From NCBI GenBank assembly GCA_021817905.1, contig JAKAFM010000008.1, forward strand, positions 1 to 44,488: a stretch of 44,488 bases of DNA, in the 5' to 3' direction. Positions 16,372 to 23,918 of the stretch are shown piece after piece. Each line of letters begins with the position of its first letter. The stretch's first letter is position 1. A model generated the notes under the pieces. That model was given only the letters and a program-made list of their open reading frames with translations, had not been told where the DNA came from and made no database searches. Source of the stretch: a bacterium. GTDB taxonomy: Bacteria; Patescibacteriota; Microgenomatia; UBA12405. The position numbers and the translations under genes are program-made.

Positions 16372-17397
16372 TTATTCCCAAGCTGGCAAGGTCCCTTTGG
16401 TTAGAAATTCCAACATTACCCCGCCTCCGCTACAAATAAAATCAATTTTATCTGCTAACCCTAATTTTCCAATCGATGCCCCTGTATCACCTCCGGCCAC
16501 TATCTTATACCCACTTGATGCTGCTACTGCCAAAGCTATTGCCTCAGTCCCGGATTGGTTTCCCGCCACTTCATATTGTCCCATCGCCCCCGCCCAAACA
16601 ATCATTTGAGATATTGCAATCAACCCTTTAAAACGTTCAATATCCCGCACACTAAGATCCAGACCGTCAGCTTTAAGTTGTGCCCAAATAATCTTTGATT
16701 CGCCGCCGTCATGCTTTTTGGGTAAAGGACTTAGTCTGGGCAACTTACCCCCCACCAGGATATGATCCGCAATTTTTTCCAACCCACCCAAATAATCAAG
16801 TTTATCTTCCTTAGCCCCGCCCAAAATCACCAACAAAGGCCGTCTGGGATTGGTTAATACGATATTAATTTTCTTAGCCTCTTCAACGAAACTATGACCA
16901 AAATAACTAGGTAACTGTCGATGAATCATAATCGAAGCATGCTCCCTATGTGCTACCGCAAAAGCATCATTCACATATACTTCGCCAAGGCTTACCAAAT
17001 AATTTCGAAAATTATCATTATTATCTTCTTCACCTTGCCAAAACCGCAGATTTTCTAAGAAAACAATATCGTTACTATCCACCGCCATATCAATAGTTTC
17101 CGTTGCTAATAAGTCTTCAATAAAAACACTATTAACGATTTTTATACCGCTAAGCATTCCCACCAACTCAGCATAAACCGGCTTAAGCGACAAGCTCTGA
17201 TCGACCCCTTTTGGCCGACCGCGGTGTCCAATAATCAAGACTTTACAATTTTTATCCAACAACACCTTAAGTGTCGGCAACGTTTTTGTTAATCGAGACG
17301 AATCCAAAATAACCCCATTTTCCATCGGTACATCTAGATCCATTCGCAATAAAACCTTAGACTTTTCCGGTACTTCGTTAACTGTTTTTAGATTCAT
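16372..17397 (-). CDS. pgk: phosphoglycerate kinase, compact form
   Basis: This 341-residue PGK transfers phosphate from 1,3-bisphosphoglycerate to ADP. Motifs are LRMDLDVP, GHRGRPKG, VFLENLRF, AVAHREHAS, VILGGAKEDKLDYL, IVAGGDTGASI and FICSGGGVMLEFL. Family members are usually about 390-400 residues. The missing stretch lies mainly between LVGGKLPR and the MIVWAGAMGQYE block, in the nucleotide-binding domain, yet the ATP-site glycine loops remain. It should be active; compact PGKs fit a reduced genome. It overlaps rpiB by 20 bp. Confidence 0.95.
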   Translation of the reverse strand: MNLKTVNEVPEKSKVLLRMDLDVPMENGVILDSSRLTKTLPTLKVLLDKNCKVLIIGHRGRPKGVDQSLSLKPVYAELVGMLSGIKIVNSVFIEDLLATETIDMAVDSNDIVFLENLRFWQGEEDNNDNFRNYLVSLGEVYVNDAFAVAHREHASIMIHRQLPSYFGHSFVEEAKKINIVLTNPRRPLLVILGGAKEDKLDYLGGLEKIADHILVGGKLPRLSPLPKKHDGGESKIIWAQLKADGLDLSVRDIERFKGLIAISQMIVWAGAMGQYEVAGNQSGTEAIALAVAASSGYKIVAGGDTGASIGKLGLADKIDFICSGGGVMLEFLTKGTLPAWE

Positions 17398-17830
17398 ATG
17401 CTTTTATTTTTTTGATTCTTCTAACATGCCGTTCTTCAGATGAAAAAAGAGTTTCCAAAAACACTCTCACAATCGCGATATTTTCTTCGCTATCAACCAA
17501 ATCAGCCGCCAGGCACAAAATATTAGCATCATCATCGGATCTTGCCAATTGTGCCTGCTTTTCTTCCATACACAAAGCCGCTCGTGCCCCTCTCACTTTG
17601 TTAGCTGCAATCGATATTCCCACCCCACTACCGCAAATTAATATCCCTTCACCTTTATTTGCCACTACTTTTTCCGCTGTTACTAGGCCAATTTCACTAT
17701 AGTCGTCATCAGGATTGTATTCACTGCTTCCAACTTCTTCCACCATATAACCCAAATCCGTTACCACCCCCACGATTTGTTTTCTAAGTTGATATCCCCG
17801 ATGATCACTACCCACATAGACTATACTCAT
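17378..17830 (-). CDS. rpiB: ribose 5-phosphate isomerase B
   Basis: This 150-residue LacA/RpiB-type isomerase interconverts ribose 5-phosphate and ribulose 5-phosphate. SDHRGYQLRK (normally DHAG) is near residue 8, with GILICGSGVGISIAANKVRG (active-site Cys) at about 63-82 and ARSDDDANILCL. It is the first gene of the seven-gene operon and has a TATGAT box 5 nt upstream of its ATG. It diverges from the metallopeptidase gene with 13 bp between start codons. Confidence 0.95.
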   Translation of the reverse strand: MSIVYVGSDHRGYQLRKQIVGVVTDLGYMVEEVGSSEYNPDDDYSEIGLVTAEKVVANKGEGILICGSGVGISIAANKVRGARAALCMEEKQAQLARSDDDANILCLAADLVDSEENIAIVRVFLETLFSSEERHVRRIKKIKAYESKNS

Positions 17831-17831
17831 A

Positions 17832-17841
17832 CATAATCATA
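17832..17841. promoter_or_regulatory. overlapping divergent -10 boxes, rpiB / metallopeptidase
   Basis: The whole 13-bp space between two opposing start codons holds TATGAT for rpiB (minus, 17841-17836, 5 nt spacing) and CATAAT for the metallopeptidase (plus, 17832-17837, 6 nt spacing). The boxes share two base pairs, so RNA polymerase can hardly occupy both at once. Confidence 0.55.
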
Positions 17842-17843
17842 CT

Positions 17844-18542
17844 ATGGATTCAGTCATTGTTGCTAATCAACCCTATAATTTAGTCATCAATCGTAAGCCA
17901 ATTAGCTCTCTTAGACTACGACTTAAGTCGAAAAATACCATTGTAATTTCTGCACCACGCCTTGTTCCTGTACTTTTTATCAAAAAATTTATTAACAATA
18001 ATCAAAATTGGATTGTCCAGCAATCAGCCAAAATAACTGACACCATTCCTTACCTTAAGCTAAAAAATATTTCTATACTTGATCAAAGCTATAGTATTCA
18101 AATTACTCATTCTCATCGCGATGCATTAATCATCTTTGATGATCTGAAAACGATTACTATTCATACCAAACACTTAACTCAAGATCACCTTGCGAAACTT
18201 ATCGATCACCATTTCCGGCCTCAGGCGCTTAAACTTATTAAACAAAATTTAAGACAACTTCAGAAACAGTACGATTTTCCGCTAAAAAATATTACTGTCC
18301 GCAATCAAAGCTCACGTTTTGGCTCTTGTTCCAGTAGTGGTAATCTCAACTTTAACTGGCAAATAATTTTTTTCCCTTTTGACAAATTTCGCCACGTTTT
18401 ATGTCACGAAATAGCCCACATTACTCACCATAATCACTCCATTCATTTTTGGAAACTATTGGCCACTTATGACCCCGAATGGCGCCTCAATCGTCTCTGG
18501 CTTAAGCAACAGGGGAGTAAGCACTTTTTAATCAAACCCTAA
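17844..18542 (+). CDS. YgjP-like zinc metallopeptidase (DUF45 family)
   Basis: This 232-residue cytoplasmic protein has the HExxH zinc motif in LCHEIAHITHHNHSIHFWKLL, with the third His downstream as in the YgjP/WLM-related (DUF45) family. SSRFGSCSSSGNLNFNW is also characteristic of that family. The N-terminal domain is beta-rich. Its substrate in the cell is unknown. It diverges from rpiB with nearly no intergenic DNA, and its last 4 bp overlap the stop codon of xth on the opposite strand (CTAA). Confidence 0.88.
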   Translation: MDSVIVANQPYNLVINRKPISSLRLRLKSKNTIVISAPRLVPVLFIKKFINNNQNWIVQQSAKITDTIPYLKLKNISILDQSYSIQITHSHRDALIIFDDLKTITIHTKHLTQDHLAKLIDHHFRPQALKLIKQNLRQLQKQYDFPLKNITVRNQSSRFGSCSSSGNLNFNWQIIFFPFDKFRHVLCHEIAHITHHNHSIHFWKLLATYDPEWRLNRLWLKQQGSKHFLIKP

Positions 18543-19306
18543 ATTTCAATTTCAATTCCTACCGGTGCATGGTCAGACCCCATGACATCAGCCAAAATAA
18601 AAGCTTCTTTCACTTTTGATTTAATTTTTTCATCGACAAAAAAATAATCGATTCTCCAACCAATATTACGTCCTCGTGCCCCCGATTTCTGATCCCACCA
18701 ACTATATTGGTTTGGCTCAGGATGAAACATTCGAAACGTATCCGTCCACCCATTGTCTATCAGCTTTGTTACCCATTCGCGTTCAATCGGCATAAATCCC
18801 GATTTTTTAACATTTTCCTTTGGTCGGGCCAAATCAATCTCTGTGTGAGCCGTATTGACATCGCCACAAAAAACAACTTTTTCACCTTTTTTTCGTAAGT
18901 CGTTTATATACCTCAAAAAAACATCGTAAAATTCCATTTTATAATCCAAGCGCTCAGGACCCCGGCCCCCGTTTGGAAAATAAATATTAAGTAGTGTAAA
19001 TGTTGGATATTTTGTAATTATTACTCTTCCTTCAGTATCAAATTTTGGTATCCCCAAACCATTAATAATTTCAATCGGCTTAAGTTTAGTAAAAGTTGCC
19101 ACCCCCGAATATCCGGCTTTATCTGCCGGATTATAGTAACTAAGGTACTCAGTTGGCATTTCTAATGTTGGCACCTGTTCCGCCCTAGCTTTAGTTTCCT
19201 GAAAGCAATAAATATCGGATTGATCTTGATGGACAAATTGCCACAATCCCTTTTTGATCGCCGCTCGCATTCCTGCCACGTTCCAGGAAATAATTCTTAT
19301 TTTCAT
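18539..19306 (-). CDS. xth: exodeoxyribonuclease III / AP endonuclease
   Basis: This 255-residue enzyme of the EEP superfamily cleaves DNA at abasic sites and has 3'-5' exonuclease activity in base-excision repair. Motifs are SWNVAGMRA (metal-site Asn), CFQETK (catalytic Glu), NIYFPNGGRG, FCGDVNTAH (Asp/Asn), WRIDYFFVD and GSDHAPVGI (Asp-His pair). The length and motif order match XthA/ExoA. A TAGAAT box sits 5 nt before the ATG, back to back with the promoter of the SIMPL gene. Confidence 0.96.
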   Translation of the reverse strand: MKIRIISWNVAGMRAAIKKGLWQFVHQDQSDIYCFQETKARAEQVPTLEMPTEYLSYYNPADKAGYSGVATFTKLKPIEIINGLGIPKFDTEGRVIITKYPTFTLLNIYFPNGGRGPERLDYKMEFYDVFLRYINDLRKKGEKVVFCGDVNTAHTEIDLARPKENVKKSGFMPIEREWVTKLIDNGWTDTFRMFHPEPNQYSWWDQKSGARGRNIGWRIDYFFVDEKIKSKVKEAFILADVMGSDHAPVGIEIEI

Positions 19307-19311
19307 TATTT

Positions 19312-19329
19312 ATTCTACCAGTGTAAAAT
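19312..19329. promoter_or_regulatory. back-to-back -10 boxes, xth / SIMPL gene
   Basis: The 31 bp between start codons contain TAGAAT for xth (minus, 19317-19312, 5 nt from ATG 19306) and TAAAAT for the SIMPL gene (plus, 19324-19329, 8 nt from ATG 19338). The plus-strand box selects ATG 19338 over an earlier in-frame ATG at 19254. Confidence 0.55.
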
Positions 19330-19337
19330 TAATTCAT

Positions 19338-20114
19338 ATGACTGATAATAAAAATCTCCCCATAATTATCATTTGTGTCACCATAATTCTTTCTTTATTC
19401 ATCTTTTCTCGCACCGGCATTTCCATCAAATCAGTTGGGGGAGCCGTCGACAATAATGGCAAAATATCCAATACTATTTCAGTAACCGGCGATGGTAAGG
19501 TTTCTGTTAAGCCCGACATGGTCACCATTAATATTTCTTTTTCTGAATTGGCTGCCACCAGCCAAGAAGCGCTTAATAAAGTTAACCAGAAACTAGCAGA
19601 TGCCCTCCAAATTCTAAAAAGCAACGACATTCCCGAAGCTGACATTACTACTACAGGACTCAGTATTAATACTGAGTATGATTATTCCAACAATACCCGT
19701 CACGTTACTGGCCAACGTGCCTCTGAATCCTTGACAATCAAAGTTAAAAAGATTGACGAAAAAGCTGCTAAGGCTGCAAAAATTATCGATCAATTATCGG
19801 CCATTGATAACGTTCAGATGAACGGTATTACCTTTGACGTTGACGATAAAACCAAATTCTTTACCCAAGCCAGAGAATTAGCTTTCAAAAAAGCCCAACA
19901 AAAGGCCGAAGAACTAGCTCGACTTGCTGGAGTTAGTCTGGCTAAACCGGTTACCATTACAGACTCCGCATATGAAGTAACTCCGCCGCTTATGTACAAC
20001 AATACCAAAATGGCTCTGGGAGTACTTTCAGCTCCTACCGCCAGTGACACTCAAATTAGTACCGGCCAACTAGATATCTCTAGCAACCTCTCCATTTTGT
20101 GGGGAATAAACTAA
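19338..20114 (+). CDS. SIMPL (DUF541/YggE-like) domain protein
   Basis: This 258-residue protein has one N-terminal membrane/signal segment (LPIIIICVTIILSLFIF) and an extracytoplasmic SIMPL domain. It begins ISVTGDGKVSVKPDMVTINIS, the conserved SIMPL opening, and continues with TTTGLSINTEYDY and a helical ARELAFKKAQQKAEELARLAGVSL. The family role is unclear; YggE has been linked to oxidative-stress tolerance. An earlier ATG at 19254 would lie inside xth and lose the promoter, so it is rejected. It converges with the aldo/keto reductase gene, overlapping by 4 bp. Confidence 0.88.
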   Translation: MTDNKNLPIIIICVTIILSLFIFSRTGISIKSVGGAVDNNGKISNTISVTGDGKVSVKPDMVTINISFSELAATSQEALNKVNQKLADALQILKSNDIPEADITTTGLSINTEYDYSNNTRHVTGQRASESLTIKVKKIDEKAAKAAKIIDQLSAIDNVQMNGITFDVDDKTKFFTQARELAFKKAQQKAEELARLAGVSLAKPVTITDSAYEVTPPLMYNNTKMALGVLSAPTASDTQISTGQLDISSNLSILWGIN

Positions 20115-20926
20115 TCCCTAAATTCGGCAAAGTCAGGCAACACCATCCGTGGCTGTTGCTCAATTTCATCCATTTTATTCATATCTTCCGGCTTTAGCTG
20201 CACCAGTAGTGATTCATAATTTTCTTTAATATGTGCCTTAGAAGTTGCCTTAGGAATAGCAATAATGCCACTTTGTCGCAGCCAGGCTAAAATTACTTGT
20301 GAAGGCTTTATTTCATACTGTTTTGCCAACTGAGTGACTACTTTTAATTTCAGATCCATACCTTGTGCAATCGGAGAATATGCGGTAATCGTCACATGAT
20401 TTTTAGCACAATGTTCCCTCAGCCTTTTTTGATTAAAACTTGGATGCAACTCAACTTGATTATTGGTTATTTCGATCCCGGTTTTAACCGCTTCGTCAAT
20501 ATGTTGCAAATCAAAGTTTGAAACACCAATTGCCCGAATAAGACCATTATCTTTTAGTTCCTGCATTGCTTCTAATGTTTCCATAATTGGCACCTCTTTA
20601 TTGGGCCAGTGAATCAAATACAAGTCTAGGTAAGTTAGTTTTAATTCATCTAATGTTCGTTCACATGCGCGAATTAAATCCTCAGATCGCAAATCAGAAC
20701 GCCATACTTTAGAAGTAACAAAAACAGCCTCCCGTGGTAAACCACTTTCCTCCAAAACAGTACCAATTATCTGGTGGTTATGGTAATAATCAGCGGTATC
20801 AATATGGCGATAACCTATCTCCAGGGCTGTTTCAAGCGGTTTTCTCGCCTCCTCTCCAGTCAATTGCCAAGTGCCAAAGCCGAGTAAAGGGATTTGAGTC
20901 GTAGTATTTAGATGTATAGTTTGCAT
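20111..20926 (-). CDS. aldo/keto reductase
   Basis: This 271-residue NADPH-dependent oxidoreductase has an eight-stranded barrel. The catalytic tetrad is visible: Asp and Tyr in DTADYYHNHQ, Lys in VFVTSKVW and His in DLYLIHWPN. NNQVELHPSFNQ and IPKATSKAHIKENYE form the substrate and cofactor sites, typical of the 2,5-diketo-gluconate reductase-like AKR5 group. The physiological substrate cannot be read from the sequence. TATAAT lies 6 nt before the ATG. Confidence 0.94.
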   Translation of the reverse strand: MQTIHLNTTTQIPLLGFGTWQLTGEEARKPLETALEIGYRHIDTADYYHNHQIIGTVLEESGLPREAVFVTSKVWRSDLRSEDLIRACERTLDELKLTYLDLYLIHWPNKEVPIMETLEAMQELKDNGLIRAIGVSNFDLQHIDEAVKTGIEITNNQVELHPSFNQKRLREHCAKNHVTITAYSPIAQGMDLKLKVVTQLAKQYEIKPSQVILAWLRQSGIIAIPKATSKAHIKENYESLLVQLKPEDMNKMDEIEQQPRMVLPDFAEFRD

Positions 20927-20932
20927 ATCATT

Positions 20933-20938
20933 ATTATA
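20933..20938 (-). promoter_or_regulatory. -10 box (TATAAT) of the aldo/keto reductase gene
   Basis: TATAAT sits 6 nt before ATG 20926 on the minus strand, predicting a leaderless mRNA. Confidence 0.55.
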
Positions 20939-20960
20939 TAGGTAAATGCCCTAATTCTGA

Positions 20961-20966
20961 TATAAT
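20961..20966 (+). promoter_or_regulatory. -10 box (TATAAT) of tRNA-Tyr
   Basis: TATAAT ends 10 nt before the first base of the tRNA, so transcription should start only about 3-4 nt upstream of the mature 5' end. No convincing -35 hexamer is seen. Confidence 0.55.
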
Positions 20967-20976
20967 CACCTGAAAA

Positions 20977-21049
20977 CCAGCGGGTGCCGGACGGTTTAGG
21001 CGACGGTCTGTAAAACCGTTTTAAGTAGGTTCAACTCCTACCCGCTGGA
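20977..21049 (+). tRNA. tRNA-Tyr (GTA), unusual short-variable-loop form
   Basis: 73 nt. The 7-bp acceptor stem CCAGCGG/CCGCTGG is perfect. Further elements are a D arm GCC/GGC with GG in the loop, anticodon stem ACGGT/ACCGT with loop CTGTAAA (anticodon GTA), and T arm GTAGG-TTCAACT-CCTAC; the discriminator is A. The 3' CCA is not encoded (A is followed by CAT). The variable region is only 5 nt (TTTAA), whereas bacterial tRNA-Tyr normally has a long variable arm, and the first pair is C1-G72 rather than G1-C72. Position 8 reads G instead of the near-universal T. The 2H phosphoesterase gene starts 6 bp downstream. Confidence 0.93.
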
Positions 21050-21054
21050 CATAC

Positions 21055-21609
21055 ATGATTGACGTAGCTCAAAATAAATATCTGCTAGTAATTATTCCTC
21101 CCCAGCCAGTCACCGATTTTATCAACCACTATCGTCAACAATATGACCAAAAGTCATTCACAAGCATTGTTCCACATATAACTATTCTTCCGCCGTTTTA
21201 TATCAGAGTCAGCGAGTCTGAATTAATTACTAAACTCAAAAAAGTTTTTAATAACACCCTGTCTTTTGAAATTTCTCTTACTACTGTCGATTATTTTGAA
21301 GGTAACAATAAGGTCGCCTTCTTTAAACCAGATTCACCCTCTTCTGAAAAAATAAAAGCATTATTTAAAGTTATTCAAACTAATATTTCTAATATTACCA
21401 CTAACATTTGGCCCTATTATCCCACTAATCCAGAAAAATTTACTCCTCATCTCACTATCGCCGAACACCTGCCCGATCCTGATTTTGAACAAATCAAACA
21501 AGATTTACAATCGCTTTCAATCAATCAAGAATTTATAGTCAATTCTATTTTTCTGCTCAAAAAAATCAACGATCATTGGCCAGTAAATACTGAAATTAAA
21601 TTTCAATAG
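21055..21609 (+). CDS. 2H phosphoesterase (LigT / 2'-5' RNA ligase-like)
   Basis: This 184-residue protein has the two HxT motifs of the 2H superfamily: PHITILPPF at about residues 40-48 and PHLTIAEHL at about 128-136. The fold handles 2',3'-cyclic or 2'-5' RNA phosphates. The start is 6 bp after the tRNA-Tyr gene with no promoter between, so it is probably transcribed with the tRNA and released by processing. That arrangement would tie an RNA-end enzyme to tRNA expression; this is inference. It is one of the few convergent genes here with a real gap (37 bp) after it. Confidence 0.85.
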   Translation: MIDVAQNKYLLVIIPPQPVTDFINHYRQQYDQKSFTSIVPHITILPPFYIRVSESELITKLKKVFNNTLSFEISLTTVDYFEGNNKVAFFKPDSPSSEKIKALFKVIQTNISNITTNIWPYYPTNPEKFTPHLTIAEHLPDPDFEQIKQDLQSLSINQEFIVNSIFLLKKINDHWPVNTEIKFQ

Positions 21610-21646
21610 TTTCTAATACATCAAGCGTGGTTAGTTACAACTTTCG

Positions 21647-22321
21647 TTATTTATTACTCGGATACACCACAAACAAAGCCATTGCCAAAATAACACCGAT
21701 AGTTACCAGTTTTATATGATCCCATCGTGAAGCAGGTACCCGCTTAGGAAAACATAACTTTAATACTACCTCAACCAACACCAGTCCTATCAGTCCTCCA
21801 AAACCCAAAATACCAATTTTTGAATATTCACCCGAAAATATTGTTGCTGCCAGAACACTATGCAATAGTAAAAAGGGGATCGCTACCCATATCAAATTAT
21901 GAAACACTTTCCATTTTCTTCTCAATACATGTACCGAATAATCATTTGATGTCAGCAACAATATTCCCAAAATTATCAAACCCACCACTCCAAAGAGTAT
22001 TGGCTGACTAAACAAAAAGGTAACCGACAAATTTCCCAATGCTATCCAACTCATCAAGGCATGAACGATAAAAATAATTCCCGAAGTAATCCCAAAATCA
22101 CGGCGTTTAACAAGCGCCCACTTTAACAATTGTCTGAGTGTCTGAAATGACGATGGTACCCACGTAATACTATTGTTAGGCACCAAAGTTAACCCGAGAA
22201 AACCTGTTCCCAAAAGAGCGCCTAATTTAATTGCCCGCAAAGGTTCAAATCGAAAAACGATCCATAATAACCCGGCACTTGCTAGAGTCAAAAGCCACCA
22301 AAACCTATTATGTTTAATCAT
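21647..22321 (-). CDS. MsrQ/YedZ-like ferric-reductase-type membrane protein
   Basis: This 224-residue protein with about six helices matches the ferric-reductase-like transmembrane domain. KRRDFGITSGIIFIVHALMSW (His87), LTSNDYSVHVLRRKWKVFHNLIW (His131, His141) and LLLHSVL (His154) give the histidines expected to hold b-type heme, as in MsrQ. MsrQ passes electrons to the methionine sulfoxide reductase MsrP, but no MsrP gene is visible in this window. TATACT lies 6 nt before the ATG, and the gene is divergent from recF with 36 bp between starts. Confidence 0.8.
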   Translation of the reverse strand: MIKHNRFWWLLTLASAGLLWIVFRFEPLRAIKLGALLGTGFLGLTLVPNNSITWVPSSFQTLRQLLKWALVKRRDFGITSGIIFIVHALMSWIALGNLSVTFLFSQPILFGVVGLIILGILLLTSNDYSVHVLRRKWKVFHNLIWVAIPFLLLHSVLAATIFSGEYSKIGILGFGGLIGLVLVEVVLKLCFPKRVPASRWDHIKLVTIGVILAMALFVVYPSNK

Positions 22322-22327
22322 AATATG

Positions 22328-22352
22328 AGTATAGCTAACCGTTTGCTAAACT
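22328..22352. promoter_or_regulatory. divergent -10 boxes, MsrQ-like / recF
   Basis: TATACT (minus, 22333-22328) is 6 nt from ATG 22321, and TAAACT (plus, 22347-22352) is 5 nt from ATG 22358. The plus box picks ATG 22358 for recF over the earlier in-frame ATG 22310, which lies inside the opposing gene. Confidence 0.55.
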
Positions 22353-22357
22353 ACCTT

Positions 22358-23431
22358 ATGTATCTTTCTTCCCTAAGTTTAGAGTTCTTTCGTTCCTACG
22401 ATCATCGCAAAATTTCATTTCAGCCAAGTTTTAACCTTATTATCGGTAATAATGGTACCGGCAAAACTAATATCTTAGAAAGTATTTATCTCCTTTCAGC
22501 CTGTAAAAGTTTTCGGGCCTCAAAACTATCACAACTCCTCAAATGGGAAACCTCATATGCCTCAGTTGTCGGTCTCATTGAAAAAAATAATGAACCCATT
22601 ACCCTCGAGGCCCAATTAATCGTTGATCCAAAATATCCCAATAAACCATCAACCAAACGATTCCTTATTAATTCCATTCAAAAAACTCGTAAAGAATTTC
22701 TTGGCACCCTCAAAACAGTTGTCTTCCAACCAGATGATATCCGTCTAGTTACCGGCTCTCCTTCCCGCCGTCGCGAATTTTTAGATGCTGTTTTTTTACA
22801 ATCAGAATGGCGTTATGCCCAAGCCTTAGCCCAATATCATAAAGCCCTCAAACATCGTAACGAATTACTCGATCTTATTGCCTTGAGTAAAGCCCATCGA
22901 TCAGAGCTTTTTTATTGGGATCAGTCGTTAGTAAAAAATGCTGAAATTATTCGTACGTTTCGTCAGCAGTTTATTACCCATGTTAACGATTTTTGGTCCA
23001 TTTCTAATCATCCCGAAGTTCAGAAATTATTTTTAGATTATCACCAATCAACCATTACTACCGAAAAATTAACCAATAACTTCAATCTCGATGTCTCCCG
23101 AGGTCACACTTCCTGTGGTCCACATCTCGATGATTTTCACTTTCAAAGTCACATTTTTACCGACACTCCTGATAAGTCGCTCGCCGCTTGGGGAAGTCGC
23201 GGCCAACAACGTTTATCTGTTTTAGCCCTAAAATTAGCCGAAATAAATTATATAGAGACCAAGACTAATGAAAAGCCTGTTTTACTTCTGGATGATATTT
23301 TCTCCGAACTAGATCCCGACCATCAACAACTTGTCATCGAAATTTGCCACGATTATCAATCAATAATTACTTCTGCCGACGGCCAAATTAACGGGCTACT
23401 TTCCAAAAACGCCCTTCTTATTTCACCGTAA
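22358..23431 (+). CDS. recF: DNA replication and repair protein RecF
   Basis: This 357-residue SMC-like ATPase binds DNA at gaps and helps load RecA through RecOR. The N terminus MYLSSLSLEFFRSY is classic for RecF. Walker A GNNGTGKT is at residues 30-37, the ABC signature is in WGSRGQQRLSVLALK, and Walker B is LLLDDIFSELD. The motif order and length are normal. There is no dnaA-dnaN-gyrB context around it. Its stop overlaps the DUF805 start (TAATG), so the two are coupled. Confidence 0.95.
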   Translation: MYLSSLSLEFFRSYDHRKISFQPSFNLIIGNNGTGKTNILESIYLLSACKSFRASKLSQLLKWETSYASVVGLIEKNNEPITLEAQLIVDPKYPNKPSTKRFLINSIQKTRKEFLGTLKTVVFQPDDIRLVTGSPSRRREFLDAVFLQSEWRYAQALAQYHKALKHRNELLDLIALSKAHRSELFYWDQSLVKNAEIIRTFRQQFITHVNDFWSISNHPEVQKLFLDYHQSTITTEKLTNNFNLDVSRGHTSCGPHLDDFHFQSHIFTDTPDKSLAAWGSRGQQRLSVLALKLAEINYIETKTNEKPVLLLDDIFSELDPDHQQLVIEICHDYQSIITSADGQINGLLSKNALLISP

Positions 23432-23772
23432 TGCTATACTTTTTAGTGAGCCTTTTTAGGGGACGTATCAATCGAAAAAATTATTTTTTAGCCTTCATTA
23501 TCTATTTTATTGTCTGTGCTGCACTTGAATATTTTATTGGCTCAAAATTGGATCTCATTATTAAAATTCTTCTTATAGTTTTAATACTCCCGCTAATGTC
23601 ACTTATGGTAAAAAGGGGACATGATTTTGGATTATCCGGCAGGTTTTTGCTTCTTTTAGGTATAATTCCAGTCATTAATGGCATATTTGGAATATTACTA
23701 TTTTTAATCCCTGGAAATCAGACTAAAAACAAGTTTGGACCATTACCTTTAGATAAAACAATTTTGTGGTAA
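23431..23772 (+). CDS. DUF805-family membrane protein
   Basis: This 113-residue protein has about three helices. FRGRINRKNYFLAFI at the start, VKRGHDFGLSGRF in the middle and IPGNQTKNKFGP at the end are the three conserved blocks of DUF805 (YhaH-like) proteins, whose function is unknown. It starts on the last base of the recF stop codon. It is the last gene before the 16S rRNA leader. Confidence 0.85.
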   Translation: MLYFLVSLFRGRINRKNYFLAFIIYFIVCAALEYFIGSKLDLIIKILLIVLILPLMSLMVKRGHDFGLSGRFLLLLGIIPVINGIFGILLFLIPGNQTKNKFGPLPLDKTILW

Positions 23773-23803
23773 ACAAATATTCCCCAAGCAAACACAAACT
23801 TGC

Positions 23804-23835
23804 TTGATGCAAATTATGGTTAACTATACTATAAT
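23804..23835 (+). promoter_or_regulatory. 16S rRNA promoter
   Basis: TTGATG (23804-23809) and TACTAT (23827-23832) are separated by 17 bp. Overlapping alternatives TATACT (23825-23830) and TATAAT (23830-23835) share the same -10 region. This is one of the few places with a plausible -35 box. The leader is about 190 nt, in contrast to the short leaders of protein genes here. Confidence 0.55.
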
Positions 23836-23918
23836 ATCTTCACCTAAAGCTAAACAGCTTTGGACAAAGTCCTTCCGAAGCTCACAAGGCGCCGAAGGAT
23901 TTTATTTGTACTTTAAAA

